Notes: generated by a model not told the origin, from the sequence alone. A stretch of 64,000 nt of DNA from Fibrobacter sp. UWB5 (GCF_002210295.1 NZ_MWQH01000006.1:186001-250000), one strand, 5' to 3'. Positions 16,080-23,762 are shown, numbered from the stretch's first letter. Made by a program: numbers and translations.

Positions 16080-16826
16080 TCATTTGAGCTTATAGATATA
16101 CGGCCAGTTCTTGCCGGTAATCCAAAGATTCTTGCCGTCGTAGGCGATGCCGTTCAGAACGTCTACGTCAGGGTGCTTGCGCTGGATTTCGGCGACCTTG
16201 CGGCTTAAATCCAGATAATACGATACGCGGCCACTCGGCAATTCAATAACCGCGATTGCACCGGTCTGCCAGATGTTGGCGTACAGGGTATCGCCCACGA
16301 TTTCAAGTTCATTCAAGAGCTTTACCGGGCGGCCGCCATCGGTCACCGAAATAACCCCCACCACATAGAATCCGCCCAAGGCAATCTGCAAGAGTTCACT
16401 AGAGCCATTGCTCATCAAAAGAGCGCTTTTCCAGTAAGTGAGCCCCCAGCCTTCGGTAGGGATGGCAAATTCGCCCTTTTTCGCAAACGGCTTGCGGCTG
16501 TAAATGAAGGCCTTCTTGGATTTCCAGGTCAAGTAGAAGATGTCATCGCCCACCGCAATGGAACCTTCGCCAAAATACTTGTCTTCGAGCCTGGCGGAAT
16601 CCAGAATCTTGCCATCGAGCGTACGGCGGTAAAGTCCCGATTTGCCATACAAACCCGTCGTTTCAATCAGTTCCTTGCCGTCAAAGAACAAGCCTTGCGT
16701 AAAATGGGTCTTTTCGTGAGGAATTGAATCCACAATTTCGGGAACCACGCGAGGAGCTTCAGCGAAAGCGAGAGAAGAAAGAACTAAGACAGAAGCGAAT
16801 GAGCAAAGACGGGCGAAAAAATTCAT
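16080..16826 (-). CDS. Glutaminyl-peptide cyclotransferase, secreted
   Basis: The 248-residue protein has a signal peptide (cut near SLAFAEAP) and the five-bladed propeller features of plant-type glutamine cyclotransferases: HEKTHFTQGLFFDG, ETTGLYGKSGLYR, YFGEGSIAVGDDIFYLTWK, TEGWGLTYW, LNELEIVGDTLYANIW and DVLNGIAYDGKNLWITGKNWPYIYKL. It should cyclise N-terminal Gln (or Glu) of exported proteins to pyroglutamate, which protects them from aminopeptidases. The first in-frame codon is TTG at 16832. The ATG six bases later is preferred because it lies 6 bases from a TAATTT box. Its start is 26 bases from that of the divergent DUF4416 gene. Confidence 0.92.
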   Translation of the reverse strand: MNFFARLCSFASVLVLSSLAFAEAPRVVPEIVDSIPHEKTHFTQGLFFDGKELIETTGLYGKSGLYRRTLDGKILDSARLEDKYFGEGSIAVGDDIFYLTWKSKKAFIYSRKPFAKKGEFAIPTEGWGLTYWKSALLMSNGSSELLQIALGGFYVVGVISVTDGGRPVKLLNELEIVGDTLYANIWQTGAIAVIELPSGRVSYYLDLSRKVAEIQRKHPDVDVLNGIAYDGKNLWITGKNWPYIYKLK

Positions 16827-16832
16827 GTCCAA

Positions 16833-16845
16833 AAATTACTAAATT
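16833..16845. promoter_or_regulatory. Overlapping back-to-back -10 boxes for two divergent genes
   Basis: In the 26 bases between the two ATG codons, TAATTT on the minus strand (16838-16833) is 6 bases from one start and TAAATT on the plus strand (16840-16845) is 7 bases from the other. There is no room for leaders, and each -35 region must lie inside the opposite gene. Confidence 0.6.
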
Positions 16846-16852
16846 GCACGCC

Positions 16853-17422
16853 ATGGGTGAATTAAGGATACCAGCCAAAGTCAAGATAATCGTAGGGATT
16901 CTCGCTAAAGATTCCCAAGCGGTAGAGGCCGTGCGCGACACGCTCCGCAACCGCTTTGGCGAAGAGGAGCTAGCGCTCCCGCCGTTCCCGTTCACCTTCA
17001 CGAACTACTACGTCGACGAAATCGGGAACGCCCCCGTGCGTGCCTTTTTCAGCTACGAGACTCTGGTCGACCGCGAAACCATTGTCGACATCAAGCTTTG
17101 GAGCAACGACGTCGAACTCGAAATTGCCAAGCAGAACGGCACGCCCGGGCTTCGCCCCGTGAATCTGGACCCCGGCTACATGACGCTCGGACAGTTTTTC
17201 TTGGCGACCACCAAGGACCAGCGCCAGCGCGTATACATGCAACGTGGCATTTTCGTAGAACCCACGCTGTATTTTCAGGACGGGCATTTCCACGCCTTCG
17301 ACTGGACCTACCGCGATTACCAAAGCGAAAAGTACATCCAGTACTTGGAACAAGTGCGCGCCCGCCTCGCCTACCAAATGAGCACCGGAAAACCATATCG
17401 CCTTAGGCGAGACTCCCATTAG
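16853..17422 (+). CDS. DUF4416-family protein
   Basis: The 189-residue cytosolic protein matches the DUF4416 family in layout: KVKIIVGILAKD near the start, FTFTNYYVDEIG, RAFFSYETLVDR, IVDIKLWSNDVE, RPVNLDPGYMTLGQFFLATTKD and the C-terminal FDWTYRDYQSEKYI. The family is conserved in several anaerobic lineages, but no biochemical function is known to me. The C-terminal His codon and stop lie inside the first unit of a heptamer repeat array that fills the gap to the next gene, so its last residue may be repeat-derived. Confidence 0.85.
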   Translation: MGELRIPAKVKIIVGILAKDSQAVEAVRDTLRNRFGEEELALPPFPFTFTNYYVDEIGNAPVRAFFSYETLVDRETIVDIKLWSNDVELEIAKQNGTPGLRPVNLDPGYMTLGQFFLATTKDQRQRVYMQRGIFVEPTLYFQDGHFHAFDWTYRDYQSEKYIQYLEQVRARLAYQMSTGKPYRLRRDSH

Positions 17423-17451
17423 TCATTCCACATTTCACATCACACATCATT
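17417..17451. repeat. Heptamer repeat array spanning stop to start
   Basis: Five consecutive CATN4 units, the first CATTAGT and the last CATCATT, run without slippage from the last sense codon of the DUF4416 gene to the base before the ATG of the DUF486 gene. The array supplies the stop codon of one gene and the whole spacer before the next. Confidence 0.88.
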
Positions 17452-17823
17452 ATGAAAGCCGGAATCTTTACAGTCATTCTCCTGATCATCAGTAACGTCT
17501 TTATGACCGCAGCCTGGTACGGCAACCTCAAGCTCAAAGAAATGCACATCAGCACCGACTGGCCGCTGATTCTGGTGATTCTCGCCTCCTGGGGTGTCGC
17601 CCTCATCGAATATTTCTTCATGATTCCCGCCAATACCATGGGTAGCCGCATTAACGGAGGGCCTTTCACCCTCATGCAGCTCAAGGTCATTCAAGAAGCC
17701 ATCTCCCTGACGGTATTCACCGTCATCGCAACGACCGTTTTCAACAACGAAGCCCTGCAATGGAACCATATTGTGGCCTTCGTTTTGATTGTGGCCGCCG
17801 TATTCTTCGCATTTTTAAAGTAA
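17452..17823 (+). CDS. DUF486/DMT-like small membrane protein
   Basis: The 123-residue product has four predicted membrane helices (IFTVILLIISNVFMTAAWY, WPLILVILASWGVALIEYFF, VIQEAISLTVFTVIATTVF, IVAFVLIVAAVFFAFL). It also shows the conserved IPANTMGSR and FTLMQLKVIQE loops of the DUF486 family, a branch related to small drug/metabolite transporters. It may work as a dimeric transporter, but the substrate is unknown. The start codon directly abuts a heptamer repeat array and lacks a Shine-Dalgarno sequence, which raises the question of how translation is started. Confidence 0.9.
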   Translation: MKAGIFTVILLIISNVFMTAAWYGNLKLKEMHISTDWPLILVILASWGVALIEYFFMIPANTMGSRINGGPFTLMQLKVIQEAISLTVFTVIATTVFNNEALQWNHIVAFVLIVAAVFFAFLK

Positions 17824-17855
17824 ATTTCACTCACTAGAATTTTTCTTTGGGTTAA

Positions 17856-18839
17856 ATGAGCTTTTTGGGACTTCACAAGTGGATGGGTTTATTTGTCGCG
17901 ATCATCGTGGCAATCTCCTTCACGAGTGCACCCGCTTACGCAAAAACCGCAACCGCCAAAAAATCCGAAAAAGAAACCTCGGCCCAAACGACTAAAAAAA
18001 AGTCCGACTCCAAAAAGTCCTCCAAAAAATCAAAAAAAGCCAAACCCAAGAAGTCAAAAAAAATAAAACTGAGCGAAGACGACCCGAAAGCCTTCACCAA
18101 GGCGTTGCTCTATGACAAGCAGGGCGTCGAATACGAAATCGTCGAATCCAAAAAGAAAAAGCGCGAAAGAGCTAAGCAGCAAAAGAAGGAAGAAGAAGCC
18201 GCACGAATGGTCGACGTCTTTGACTTTTCAACCATTCTCCCGCCTATCACGCATGAGGCTCTCATCGGCTCGCCCTACGGCATCCGCAGCCACCGCCTGC
18301 ACCGCGGCGTTGACGTGAACGTGATCAAGGACGAACCTGTCGTGGCCGCCTACCCCGGCGAAGTCACCATGTCGCGCTACAACAAAGGCGGTTACGGCCA
18401 TTACGTGCTCATCAAGCACCCGAACGGAATCGAGACTCTTTATGCCCACCTTTCCAAGCGTCTGCTCAGCGTCGGCGACAAGGTTTTCCCCGGCGATATC
18501 GTAGGCCTCGCAGGCAACTCCGGCAGGTCTTCGGCAGCGCACTTGCACTTTGAAATCCGATTCGGCGAAGTAAACATCGACCCGACCACCGTCATCGATT
18601 TCCCGCACTGGTCGCTAAAGCCGGGCGTCAATAATTTCTCGATGAAAAAGGCCCGCAACGATCACCGCAAAATTCAGGCTCAACTCCGCAACTACAACTT
18701 TTATGTTGTTCAAGCCGGCGATTCCCAAGGGGATGTCGCCAACTGGTTCAATATTTCAATCGAATCGCTCTGCCGCATTAACAAACTGACCCCAGGCGCT
18801 CCGCTCAAGGCAGGCCAGAAGCTCCGCGGCAGCAAATAG
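17856..18839 (+). CDS. Secreted M23 peptidase with C-terminal LysM domain
   Basis: The 327-residue protein has a signal peptide (cut near SAPAYAK), a very Lys/Ser-rich segment (about 30-70) that probably binds anionic wall polymers, and a charged helix. The LytM/M23 metallo-endopeptidase domain follows, with zinc ligands in HRLHRGVD (about 145-152) and HLHFE (about 229-233). A C-terminal LysM-like peptidoglycan-binding motif begins at FYVVQAGDSQGDVANWFNIS. All catalytic residues seem present, so it should cut peptide cross-links or act in daughter-cell separation. It abuts thiE end to end: its TAG is immediately followed by the reverse-strand stop of thiE. Confidence 0.93.
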   Translation: MSFLGLHKWMGLFVAIIVAISFTSAPAYAKTATAKKSEKETSAQTTKKKSDSKKSSKKSKKAKPKKSKKIKLSEDDPKAFTKALLYDKQGVEYEIVESKKKKRERAKQQKKEEEAARMVDVFDFSTILPPITHEALIGSPYGIRSHRLHRGVDVNVIKDEPVVAAYPGEVTMSRYNKGGYGHYVLIKHPNGIETLYAHLSKRLLSVGDKVFPGDIVGLAGNSGRSSAAHLHFEIRFGEVNIDPTTVIDFPHWSLKPGVNNFSMKKARNDHRKIQAQLRNYNFYVVQAGDSQGDVANWFNISIESLCRINKLTPGAPLKAGQKLRGSK

Positions 18840-19466
18840 CTACAGAGCCATAAAAGCGGCCTTCAGTTCGCGCGTAGCCTTTTCTGGATCAGCCGCTTTC
18901 ATAATCGCAGACACGGCGCAAATGCCCGCAATACCCGAGCCCTTCAGCACAAAGATATTGTCCTTGTTGAGCCCGCCAATGGCATTCACCGGAATCGGCA
19001 CCGCCTTCACCACGTCTTTCAAGGTTTCTACCGGTGTAATCACCGTTTTCACATGGGTCGTCGTCGGATAGATTGCGCCACAACCCAAATAGTCCGCACC
19101 CTGCTCATAAGCTTCAAGCGCCTGCGGCACCGTTTTGGCGGTAGCGCCTACAATCTTGCCCTCGCCCATGAGCTTGCGGGCCAAACGCACCGGCATATCG
19201 CTTTGCCCCACATGAACGCCCTCGGCACCAATCGCAAGCGCCACATCCACGCGGTCATCGATAATCAGAGGAATCCCGTAACGAGCCGTAATCTCATGCG
19301 TCGCCTTGGCAAGCTCCAAGTATTCGCGGGTAGACCGGTCCTTTTCGCGCAACTGGATAATGGTCGCGCCACCCTTGCAGGCAGCTTCCACCACAGGCAA
19401 AAAACGATCTTCCGGCACAGTCGTGCTGTCAGTAATAAAATAAAGCGTCGTATCGAGATTCTTCAT
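18840..19466 (-). CDS. thiE: Thiamine-phosphate synthase
   Basis: The 208-residue TIM barrel joins the pyrimidine (HMP-PP) and thiazole phosphate moieties of thiamine. Motifs are IIQLREKD (about 35-42), PLIIDDRVDVALAIGAEGVHVGQSD, VGATAKT, DYLGCGAIYPTTT and AIGGLNKDN. The gene stands alone, with no other thi genes and no room for a TPP riboswitch: its ATG is 7 bases from a TATATT box, so the transcript should be leaderless. The in-frame GTG at 19472 is rejected because it would fall inside that promoter spacing. The 3' ends of thiE and the M23 gene touch. Confidence 0.95.
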   Translation of the reverse strand: MKNLDTTLYFITDSTTVPEDRFLPVVEAACKGGATIIQLREKDRSTREYLELAKATHEITARYGIPLIIDDRVDVALAIGAEGVHVGQSDMPVRLARKLMGEGKIVGATAKTVPQALEAYEQGADYLGCGAIYPTTTHVKTVITPVETLKDVVKAVPIPVNAIGGLNKDNIFVLKGSGIAGICAVSAIMKAADPEKATRELKAAFMAL

Positions 19467-19473
19467 GCACACA

Positions 19474-19510
19474 AATATAAAAATCCGTTTCGTTCGAAGC
19501 GGACTTTTTA
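19474..19510 (-). promoter_or_regulatory. Fused terminator and thiE promoter
   Basis: The minus strand reads a TCCGCTTC/GAAACGGA stem with a GAAC loop, then TTTTTATATTT. The T-run that should end the upstream lipoprotein transcript runs straight into TATATT (19479-19474), the -10 box of thiE. Flanking A and T runs would let the stem work in both directions. Confidence 0.6.
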
Positions 19511-19532
19511 AAAGATAAGAGCTCTTCTAGAA

Positions 19533-20318
19533 TTATCCCAAAAAGAGATTCATGGTAAACGCTAGGCGGTTCGCCTTGTAGGTTACATCGTAGCTGTACC
19601 TGAACTCAAGCCCCAAGCCAAACACCGAGTTCATCTTGTACCTCACATAGGTACCTCCACCAAACTCGATAAAGCCGTAGTAATAGGGCTCGCCAAAGTC
19701 CGACTTCTCTTTTTTCCAGAAGCAATCCGTATCATCGTCCCAGCAACTATACGGTTCCGAATCGTCATTCTTATAGGGCACCCAGACATCGCCACCCCCC
19801 GCCATGTAGAGCGCCTCGGTGCGGGATGCAAACTGGAACAATCCCACAGACAGATTGGGAGTCGGCAAAATCTGTTCCATTACGCTAATACCGCCCCGAA
19901 ACGCTTCTGGTTTACCATCACAAACAGCAATAAGCCTCCAGTCTGTCCACCCCATGATGCCGAAATGGTCAAAGGCGACCCCTAAAGAGATGTAGGGATT
20001 AAAGAACTGGAAGCCAAAACCAAGGCCTAAATGATTCTTGAAATGAATAATCGACGTACCAAAATCAAACGACCATTCCTCTTCAACGACATCTTCCCAG
20101 ACACTGGTGCTGTGCTCTTTTTTCGGCGCCTTTATCGCCGAATCAGACGTGGATGCCGTATATTTCGTAAACGAAACATCGAAGATAAAGCCGCCCATAC
20201 TGTCGCGGTTCTGGTAGGCCGACATAAAGGCCCCCGCCGATGGCGGCCGCATCGAGCACCCCGCCAACAAAGCGAGAGAGACACCCAACAACAAAATTAT
20301 CAATCGATTAAACTTCAC
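19533..20318 (-). CDS. MRPP-motif outer-membrane lipoprotein
   Basis: The start is GTG, with AGGGG immediately upstream. The 261-residue product has lipobox LLAGC, followed at once by SMRPPSAGAFMSAYQ. The same block (SIMRPPPAAAYMASYK) opens the protein at 42102-43445, so the two are paralogues. The remainder is rich in Gly and aromatic residues arranged as beta strands (HLGLGFGFQFFNPYISLGVAFDHFG) and ends RLAFTMNLFLG, a barrel-like C-terminal strand. It is therefore probably a small outer-membrane barrel tethered by lipid. The acidic loop SCWDDDTDCFW has a Cys pair. Function unknown. Confidence 0.8.
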   Translation of the reverse strand: MKFNRLIILLLGVSLALLAGCSMRPPSAGAFMSAYQNRDSMGGFIFDVSFTKYTASTSDSAIKAPKKEHSTSVWEDVVEEEWSFDFGTSIIHFKNHLGLGFGFQFFNPYISLGVAFDHFGIMGWTDWRLIAVCDGKPEAFRGGISVMEQILPTPNLSVGLFQFASRTEALYMAGGGDVWVPYKNDDSEPYSCWDDDTDCFWKKEKSDFGEPYYYGFIEFGGGTYVRYKMNSVFGLGLEFRYSYDVTYKANRLAFTMNLFLG

Positions 20319-20337
20319 CCCCTAAATATAAATACAA

Positions 20338-20372
20338 ACAAAAGAAAAAGTCTGCTTCGTTTGAAGCAGACT
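20338..20372 (-). terminator. Terminator of the GH94 gene
   Basis: AGTCTGCTTC and GAAGCAGACT form a perfect 10-bp stem with a 4-base loop. The minus strand continues TTTTCTTTTGTTT. It lies 40 bases past the GH94 stop. Confidence 0.92.
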
Positions 20373-20383
20373 CAATTTCTCAA

Positions 20384-20413
20384 TTTGGATTAGAACTTAA
20401 ATTCTAATTCAAA
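20384..20413 (-). repeat. 12-bp inverted repeat directly after the GH94 stop codon
   Basis: TTTGGATTAGAA and TTCTAATTCAAA pair over 12 bases (one G-U) around CTTAAA. It has no U-tract; it sits between the stop codon and the true terminator, as a 3'-end stabiliser would. Confidence 0.7.
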
Positions 20414-22933
20414 TTAACCGAGGGTAACCACTACTTTATGAGTACCCTTGGTGAAAATGGGAGCGACGTCAGCGTCAATCTTCTTGCCATCGACGATCAT
20501 CTCGGCGACACCCTTGCACACGTGCTTCGGGTTCTTCACTTCGATTTCGTAGGTAGCGCCGCGGAACTTGCGGGTCACCTTGAAGCCATCCCAAGAGCTC
20601 GGGATGCAGGGATTCACGATGAGGCCCTTGAAGCTTGCACGGACACCGATGATGAACTGCGTTGCAGCCTGGTAGGTCCAGGAGCTGGTACCGGAGAGCC
20701 ATGCGTTACGGCCCATACCGAACTGCTTGTGTTCGTCACCGAGGATGTTCTGCGGATAGCAATACGGTTCAGATTCGAACTCGTCGAGCTTGGTGTTCTT
20801 GGCAGCCGGATTAATTTGGCTGTAATACTGGAAGGCCTTGTCGCCACGGCCGAGAATCGTTTCGGCAATCATCACCCACGGGTTGGTGTGGAGGAAGATA
20901 CCGCCGTTTTCCTTGGCTCCAGGAGGATAGGTGGAGATGCCACCCACGTTCGGGTCGAAGCCGCGGTAGCCCGGAGTAGAGCTTTTCACGCCGTTGGCGG
21001 TGTTGAGGAGCTTGTTCAGGCTGTCCATGCCCTGTACTGCGCGGTCACCAGTAGCAATGCCAGAAATCACAGACCAGGACTGGCTGTTGCAGTAAATCTT
21101 GCCGTACTTGGCCTTGTTGGTGCCGTAGGCGTTGCCCTGCTTGTCGAACCAGCGGACCCACCACTTGCCGTCCCAAGCGCTGTCATTGAAGGCCTTCTTC
21201 ACGTCTTCGTACCAGCCCTTGTACATTTCGACAGACTTCTTGTCGCCGAGAGCTTCACAGATGTCCATCATTTCAAGGAGAGCCTTAGCATACAGGCCCG
21301 TGTTGAAGGAGGATTCTGCACCGAGCGGGAGGTTCATGCAATCGTTCCAGTCGGCAAAGCCGAGGAGCGGCAAACCGTGCTTACCGAGGTGAGTACGGGT
21401 AAAGTTGAGGGAGCGCTTGAGGTGTTCGAGCACAGTGCCCTTTTCACGCTGAGCGCGCTTCTTGCCGGCTTCGTAGAACGGAACTTCCTTCTTGAGGAGG
21501 TCCATCTTGCCGGTTTCCTTGAGGTAGTTGGCAATAGTGAGAACGATCCACAGGTGGTCGTCACCATACCAGTCAGCGTAAGCCGGGTTGCCGTTTTCAT
21601 CGAGCACACCCTTCTTTTCGCGAGAGTCACCGGCGTTAGCTTCGTTGCCGTTGTCTTCGGCAAGGGCAAGCGGAGCGTACTGGTGCATGGCGTTACCTTC
21701 CGGACGCTGCACAGAGAGCAGGTTCAAGGCGAGTTCCAATGCTTCTTCCGGCATGTGGCTCATCACGCCCATCAAGTCCTGGCTGGAGTCACGGTAACCG
21801 ATACCGCGGCTGGTGCCGTAGCCCAGCTGATACAGGGACAGGTAGCGGCTCCAGTTCTTGGTAGTGTGGCACTGACGCGGGTTGTGCACGTTCACCATGG
21901 AGTTGAACGCTGCATCCGGAGTCTGCACCTGGATCGTAGAGAGGTACTTTTCCCAGAACTTGGCGAGTTCGTCGAAAGCCTTGTCGACGTTCTTCAAGTC
22001 GCGGTACTTGGCGATTGCCTTGGAGGCAACCTTCAGGCTCTGTTCCTGACCGAGCTGGGTGCAGGTGCGGAAGGTCTTGCCGGCGGCAATCTTGCCAGCG
22101 TGGATCATGAGAGCGGCAATGTTGTCGCCACGGTCGCATTCGCTGTTGGAAAGTTCTTTGTTGGCGAGGCTGAGCGGAGCGGCCCAGGAGCCCATTTCGT
22201 TTGCACCGAGGAACACGCGACGGTCGCCATCGAAGCTACCGACCTTGCAGTTAGCAGTCACGTAGTTCACGGCGAAGTCACGCTTCATGTAAGCGTACTG
22301 TTCGAGCACCACGTGGCCGTCCTTTTCCCAGTGACCCTTGAGGGTCATGGTCTGCGGAACCCAGTCGGCGTTGGTGAGCTGCTTTTCAGCTTCGAAGTGG
22401 CTGAATTCATAAACCGGGATAATGTCCACTTCCTTGGCGGCACCGGAGATGTTGGTCACCTGGATGTCCTGGAGGAGAGTGTTGGATCCGGTCGGAACGA
22501 AAATCGTCACCTGCGTGCGGAGGCCTTCGCATTCGGCAATCCAACGCATGTAGGACAGACCCACGTGGCATTCCCACTTCTTCATCTTGGTGAGAGTCGG
22601 AACCACGAACGGAGAGAACACGGTGTAACCCTTGGCGTTCTTCACGCGGATATAAATGGTGCTGGCCTTAAAGTCAGAGCAAGGCATCTGGGCGATGTAC
22701 TTGGTGATACGGTTCAGGGCCGGGTCGCCCTTGCAAACGAGGGTACCGCCAGTAGTATCGACGATACCACCAAAGTTCAAAGTACCAACGTAGTTGCACC
22801 ACTTGATCGGGGTTGCCGGCGTGGTAAGCACGTATTCTTTCTTGGCGTCATCAAAGTAGCCGTACTTTGCAGCAGTCTTAGCTGCAACCTTCTTGGCCTT
22901 CGGGGCGCTCTTCTTGGTCTGTTTTGTAGCCAT
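20414..22933 (-). CDS. GH94 phosphorylase, probably cellobiose phosphorylase
   Basis: The 839-residue protein has the four-part GH94 layout: an N-terminal beta-sandwich (GYFDDAKKEYVLTTPATP, NYVGTLNFGG), a linker helix and an (alpha/alpha)6 catalytic barrel. The general-acid Asp lies in GFADWNDCMN near residue 530, with conserved GYRDSSQD and YADWYGDDHLW upstream. GH94 enzymes split cellobiose, cellodextrins or chitobiose with phosphate to give a sugar 1-phosphate, saving ATP. Cellobiose is the likeliest substrate given the organism, though motif reading cannot exclude cellodextrin or diacetylchitobiose. There is no signal peptide, so it is cytosolic. It carries a Lys/Ala-rich N-terminal tail of about 22 residues that GH94 enzymes do not normally have. 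Confidence 0.9.
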   Translation of the reverse strand: MATKQTKKSAPKAKKVAAKTAAKYGYFDDAKKEYVLTTPATPIKWCNYVGTLNFGGIVDTTGGTLVCKGDPALNRITKYIAQMPCSDFKASTIYIRVKNAKGYTVFSPFVVPTLTKMKKWECHVGLSYMRWIAECEGLRTQVTIFVPTGSNTLLQDIQVTNISGAAKEVDIIPVYEFSHFEAEKQLTNADWVPQTMTLKGHWEKDGHVVLEQYAYMKRDFAVNYVTANCKVGSFDGDRRVFLGANEMGSWAAPLSLANKELSNSECDRGDNIAALMIHAGKIAAGKTFRTCTQLGQEQSLKVASKAIAKYRDLKNVDKAFDELAKFWEKYLSTIQVQTPDAAFNSMVNVHNPRQCHTTKNWSRYLSLYQLGYGTSRGIGYRDSSQDLMGVMSHMPEEALELALNLLSVQRPEGNAMHQYAPLALAEDNGNEANAGDSREKKGVLDENGNPAYADWYGDDHLWIVLTIANYLKETGKMDLLKKEVPFYEAGKKRAQREKGTVLEHLKRSLNFTRTHLGKHGLPLLGFADWNDCMNLPLGAESSFNTGLYAKALLEMMDICEALGDKKSVEMYKGWYEDVKKAFNDSAWDGKWWVRWFDKQGNAYGTNKAKYGKIYCNSQSWSVISGIATGDRAVQGMDSLNKLLNTANGVKSSTPGYRGFDPNVGGISTYPPGAKENGGIFLHTNPWVMIAETILGRGDKAFQYYSQINPAAKNTKLDEFESEPYCYPQNILGDEHKQFGMGRNAWLSGTSSWTYQAATQFIIGVRASFKGLIVNPCIPSSWDGFKVTRKFRGATYEIEVKNPKHVCKGVAEMIVDGKKIDADVAPIFTKGTHKVVVTLG

Positions 22934-22987
22934 TGTTTCTCCGTAAGAGGGGTTGTTAAAATTTAACGAGCGTAAATATAGAAAAAA

Positions 22988-23584
22988 CTAGTCCTTCTTA
23001 TTCACAAAATCGCGATTTCCAAAGTTGATGTAGAAATATCCATCCAGTTTCTTGTTGCGTACCGGATCGCGCAAGATTCCAATAGCGGCGCGCACGTACT
23101 TGAGTTCCACCAGAATGTGGTCACGGCTCATGCAATTGAGGAACGGGCCTTCGGCAAAAAGGGTCGGGCGCGGTTCATCGGCAATCATCTGTTCCAAGCG
23201 TTCAACCTCTTTCACCAGTCGGCGTTCATGCGCTTCAAGAGTACGAATCAATTCCTTTTGTTCGGCACCGAAAAGGAAGGCAAAACCGAGCGTTCTCGGA
23301 TCATCGTTAAAGCCGGTCAAATGCTTTAGCACTTCCTTGCGCAAAGTTTCTCGACCTTTTTCAGTAATCGAGAAAACCACGCGCTCAGGGCGGTTACCAT
23401 CGCGTTCGCTACGGCCAGCAATGTCACCATGCTTTTCGAGTGTCGCAAGCCTGTTGTAAACGGTCGACGTGCTGAGGTTTGCCCAGCGGTCCAGTTCGCG
23501 GTTGCGAACCTCGGTAATGATGTCGTAACCACTGCGTTCCTTTTCCAGGATCAGGCCCAGAAGTACCAAGTCATAACGATTCAT
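22988..23584 (-). CDS. PadR-family transcriptional regulator
   Basis: The 198-residue protein has an N-terminal winged helix typical of PadR (DLVLLGLILEKERSGYDIITEV, then LSTSTVYNRLATLEKHGDI and RVVFSITEKGRE, residues 4-85). A C-terminal helical part (PadR C-terminal, Vir-like; about 95-180) contains the coiled dimerisation helix HERRLVKEVERLEQMI. Such proteins are usually repressors released by small ligands. Overlapping palindromes in its own promoter suggest autoregulation. It lies between the GH94 gene and pckG, and both could be targets, but only its own promoter shows the sites. Confidence 0.9.
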   Translation of the reverse strand: MNRYDLVLLGLILEKERSGYDIITEVRNRELDRWANLSTSTVYNRLATLEKHGDIAGRSERDGNRPERVVFSITEKGRETLRKEVLKHLTGFNDDPRTLGFAFLFGAEQKELIRTLEAHERRLVKEVERLEQMIADEPRPTLFAEGPFLNCMSRDHILVELKYVRAAIGILRDPVRNKKLDGYFYINFGNRDFVNKKD

Positions 23585-23630
23585 ATATTACCCTTCTTCT
23601 AATTCCAGAAAAATCCATTAAGATTCACTT

Positions 23631-23656
23631 GTTGGACTATTCCAACTTGGAATATA
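23631..23656 (-). promoter_or_regulatory. Promoter with overlapping operator palindromes for the PadR gene
   Basis: The minus-strand -10 box TATATT (23656-23651) is followed by two overlapping dyads: TTCCAA-C-TTGGAA (23640-23652) and GTTGGA-CTAT-TCCAAC (23631-23646). Together they give three half-sites of TTGGA type placed over the transcription start, a good position for autorepression. Confidence 0.65.
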
Positions 23657-23697
23657 ACTAAAAATTGAAAGCTTGGGGCAATAATTTTTCAAATAAC

Positions 23698-23738
23698 GAA
23701 AAAAAAATCCCCGCCACCTTTTGAGTGACGGAGATTTT
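23698..23738 (-). terminator. Terminator of pckG
   Basis: On the minus strand AATCTCCGTCAC pairs imperfectly with GTGGCGGGGATT and is followed by a run of nine T (including stem-end bases). It lies about 100 bases past the stop. Confidence 0.75.
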
Positions 23739-23762
23739 CAAATCCTAAGGCGATTATGCGTT

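Noticed and set aside
18840-19510. TPP riboswitch before thiE
   Set aside because: Only about seven bases separate the -10 box from the ATG, and no THI-box sequence was seen further up.
20438-22966. Very long open frames opposite GH94, pckG, the activase gene and prfC (842, 693, 1040 and 400 codons)
   Set aside because: They mirror strongly supported genes on the other strand, are rich in His/Val/Ala without domains, lack ribosome binding sites or promoters, and arise from the codon preference of the true genes.
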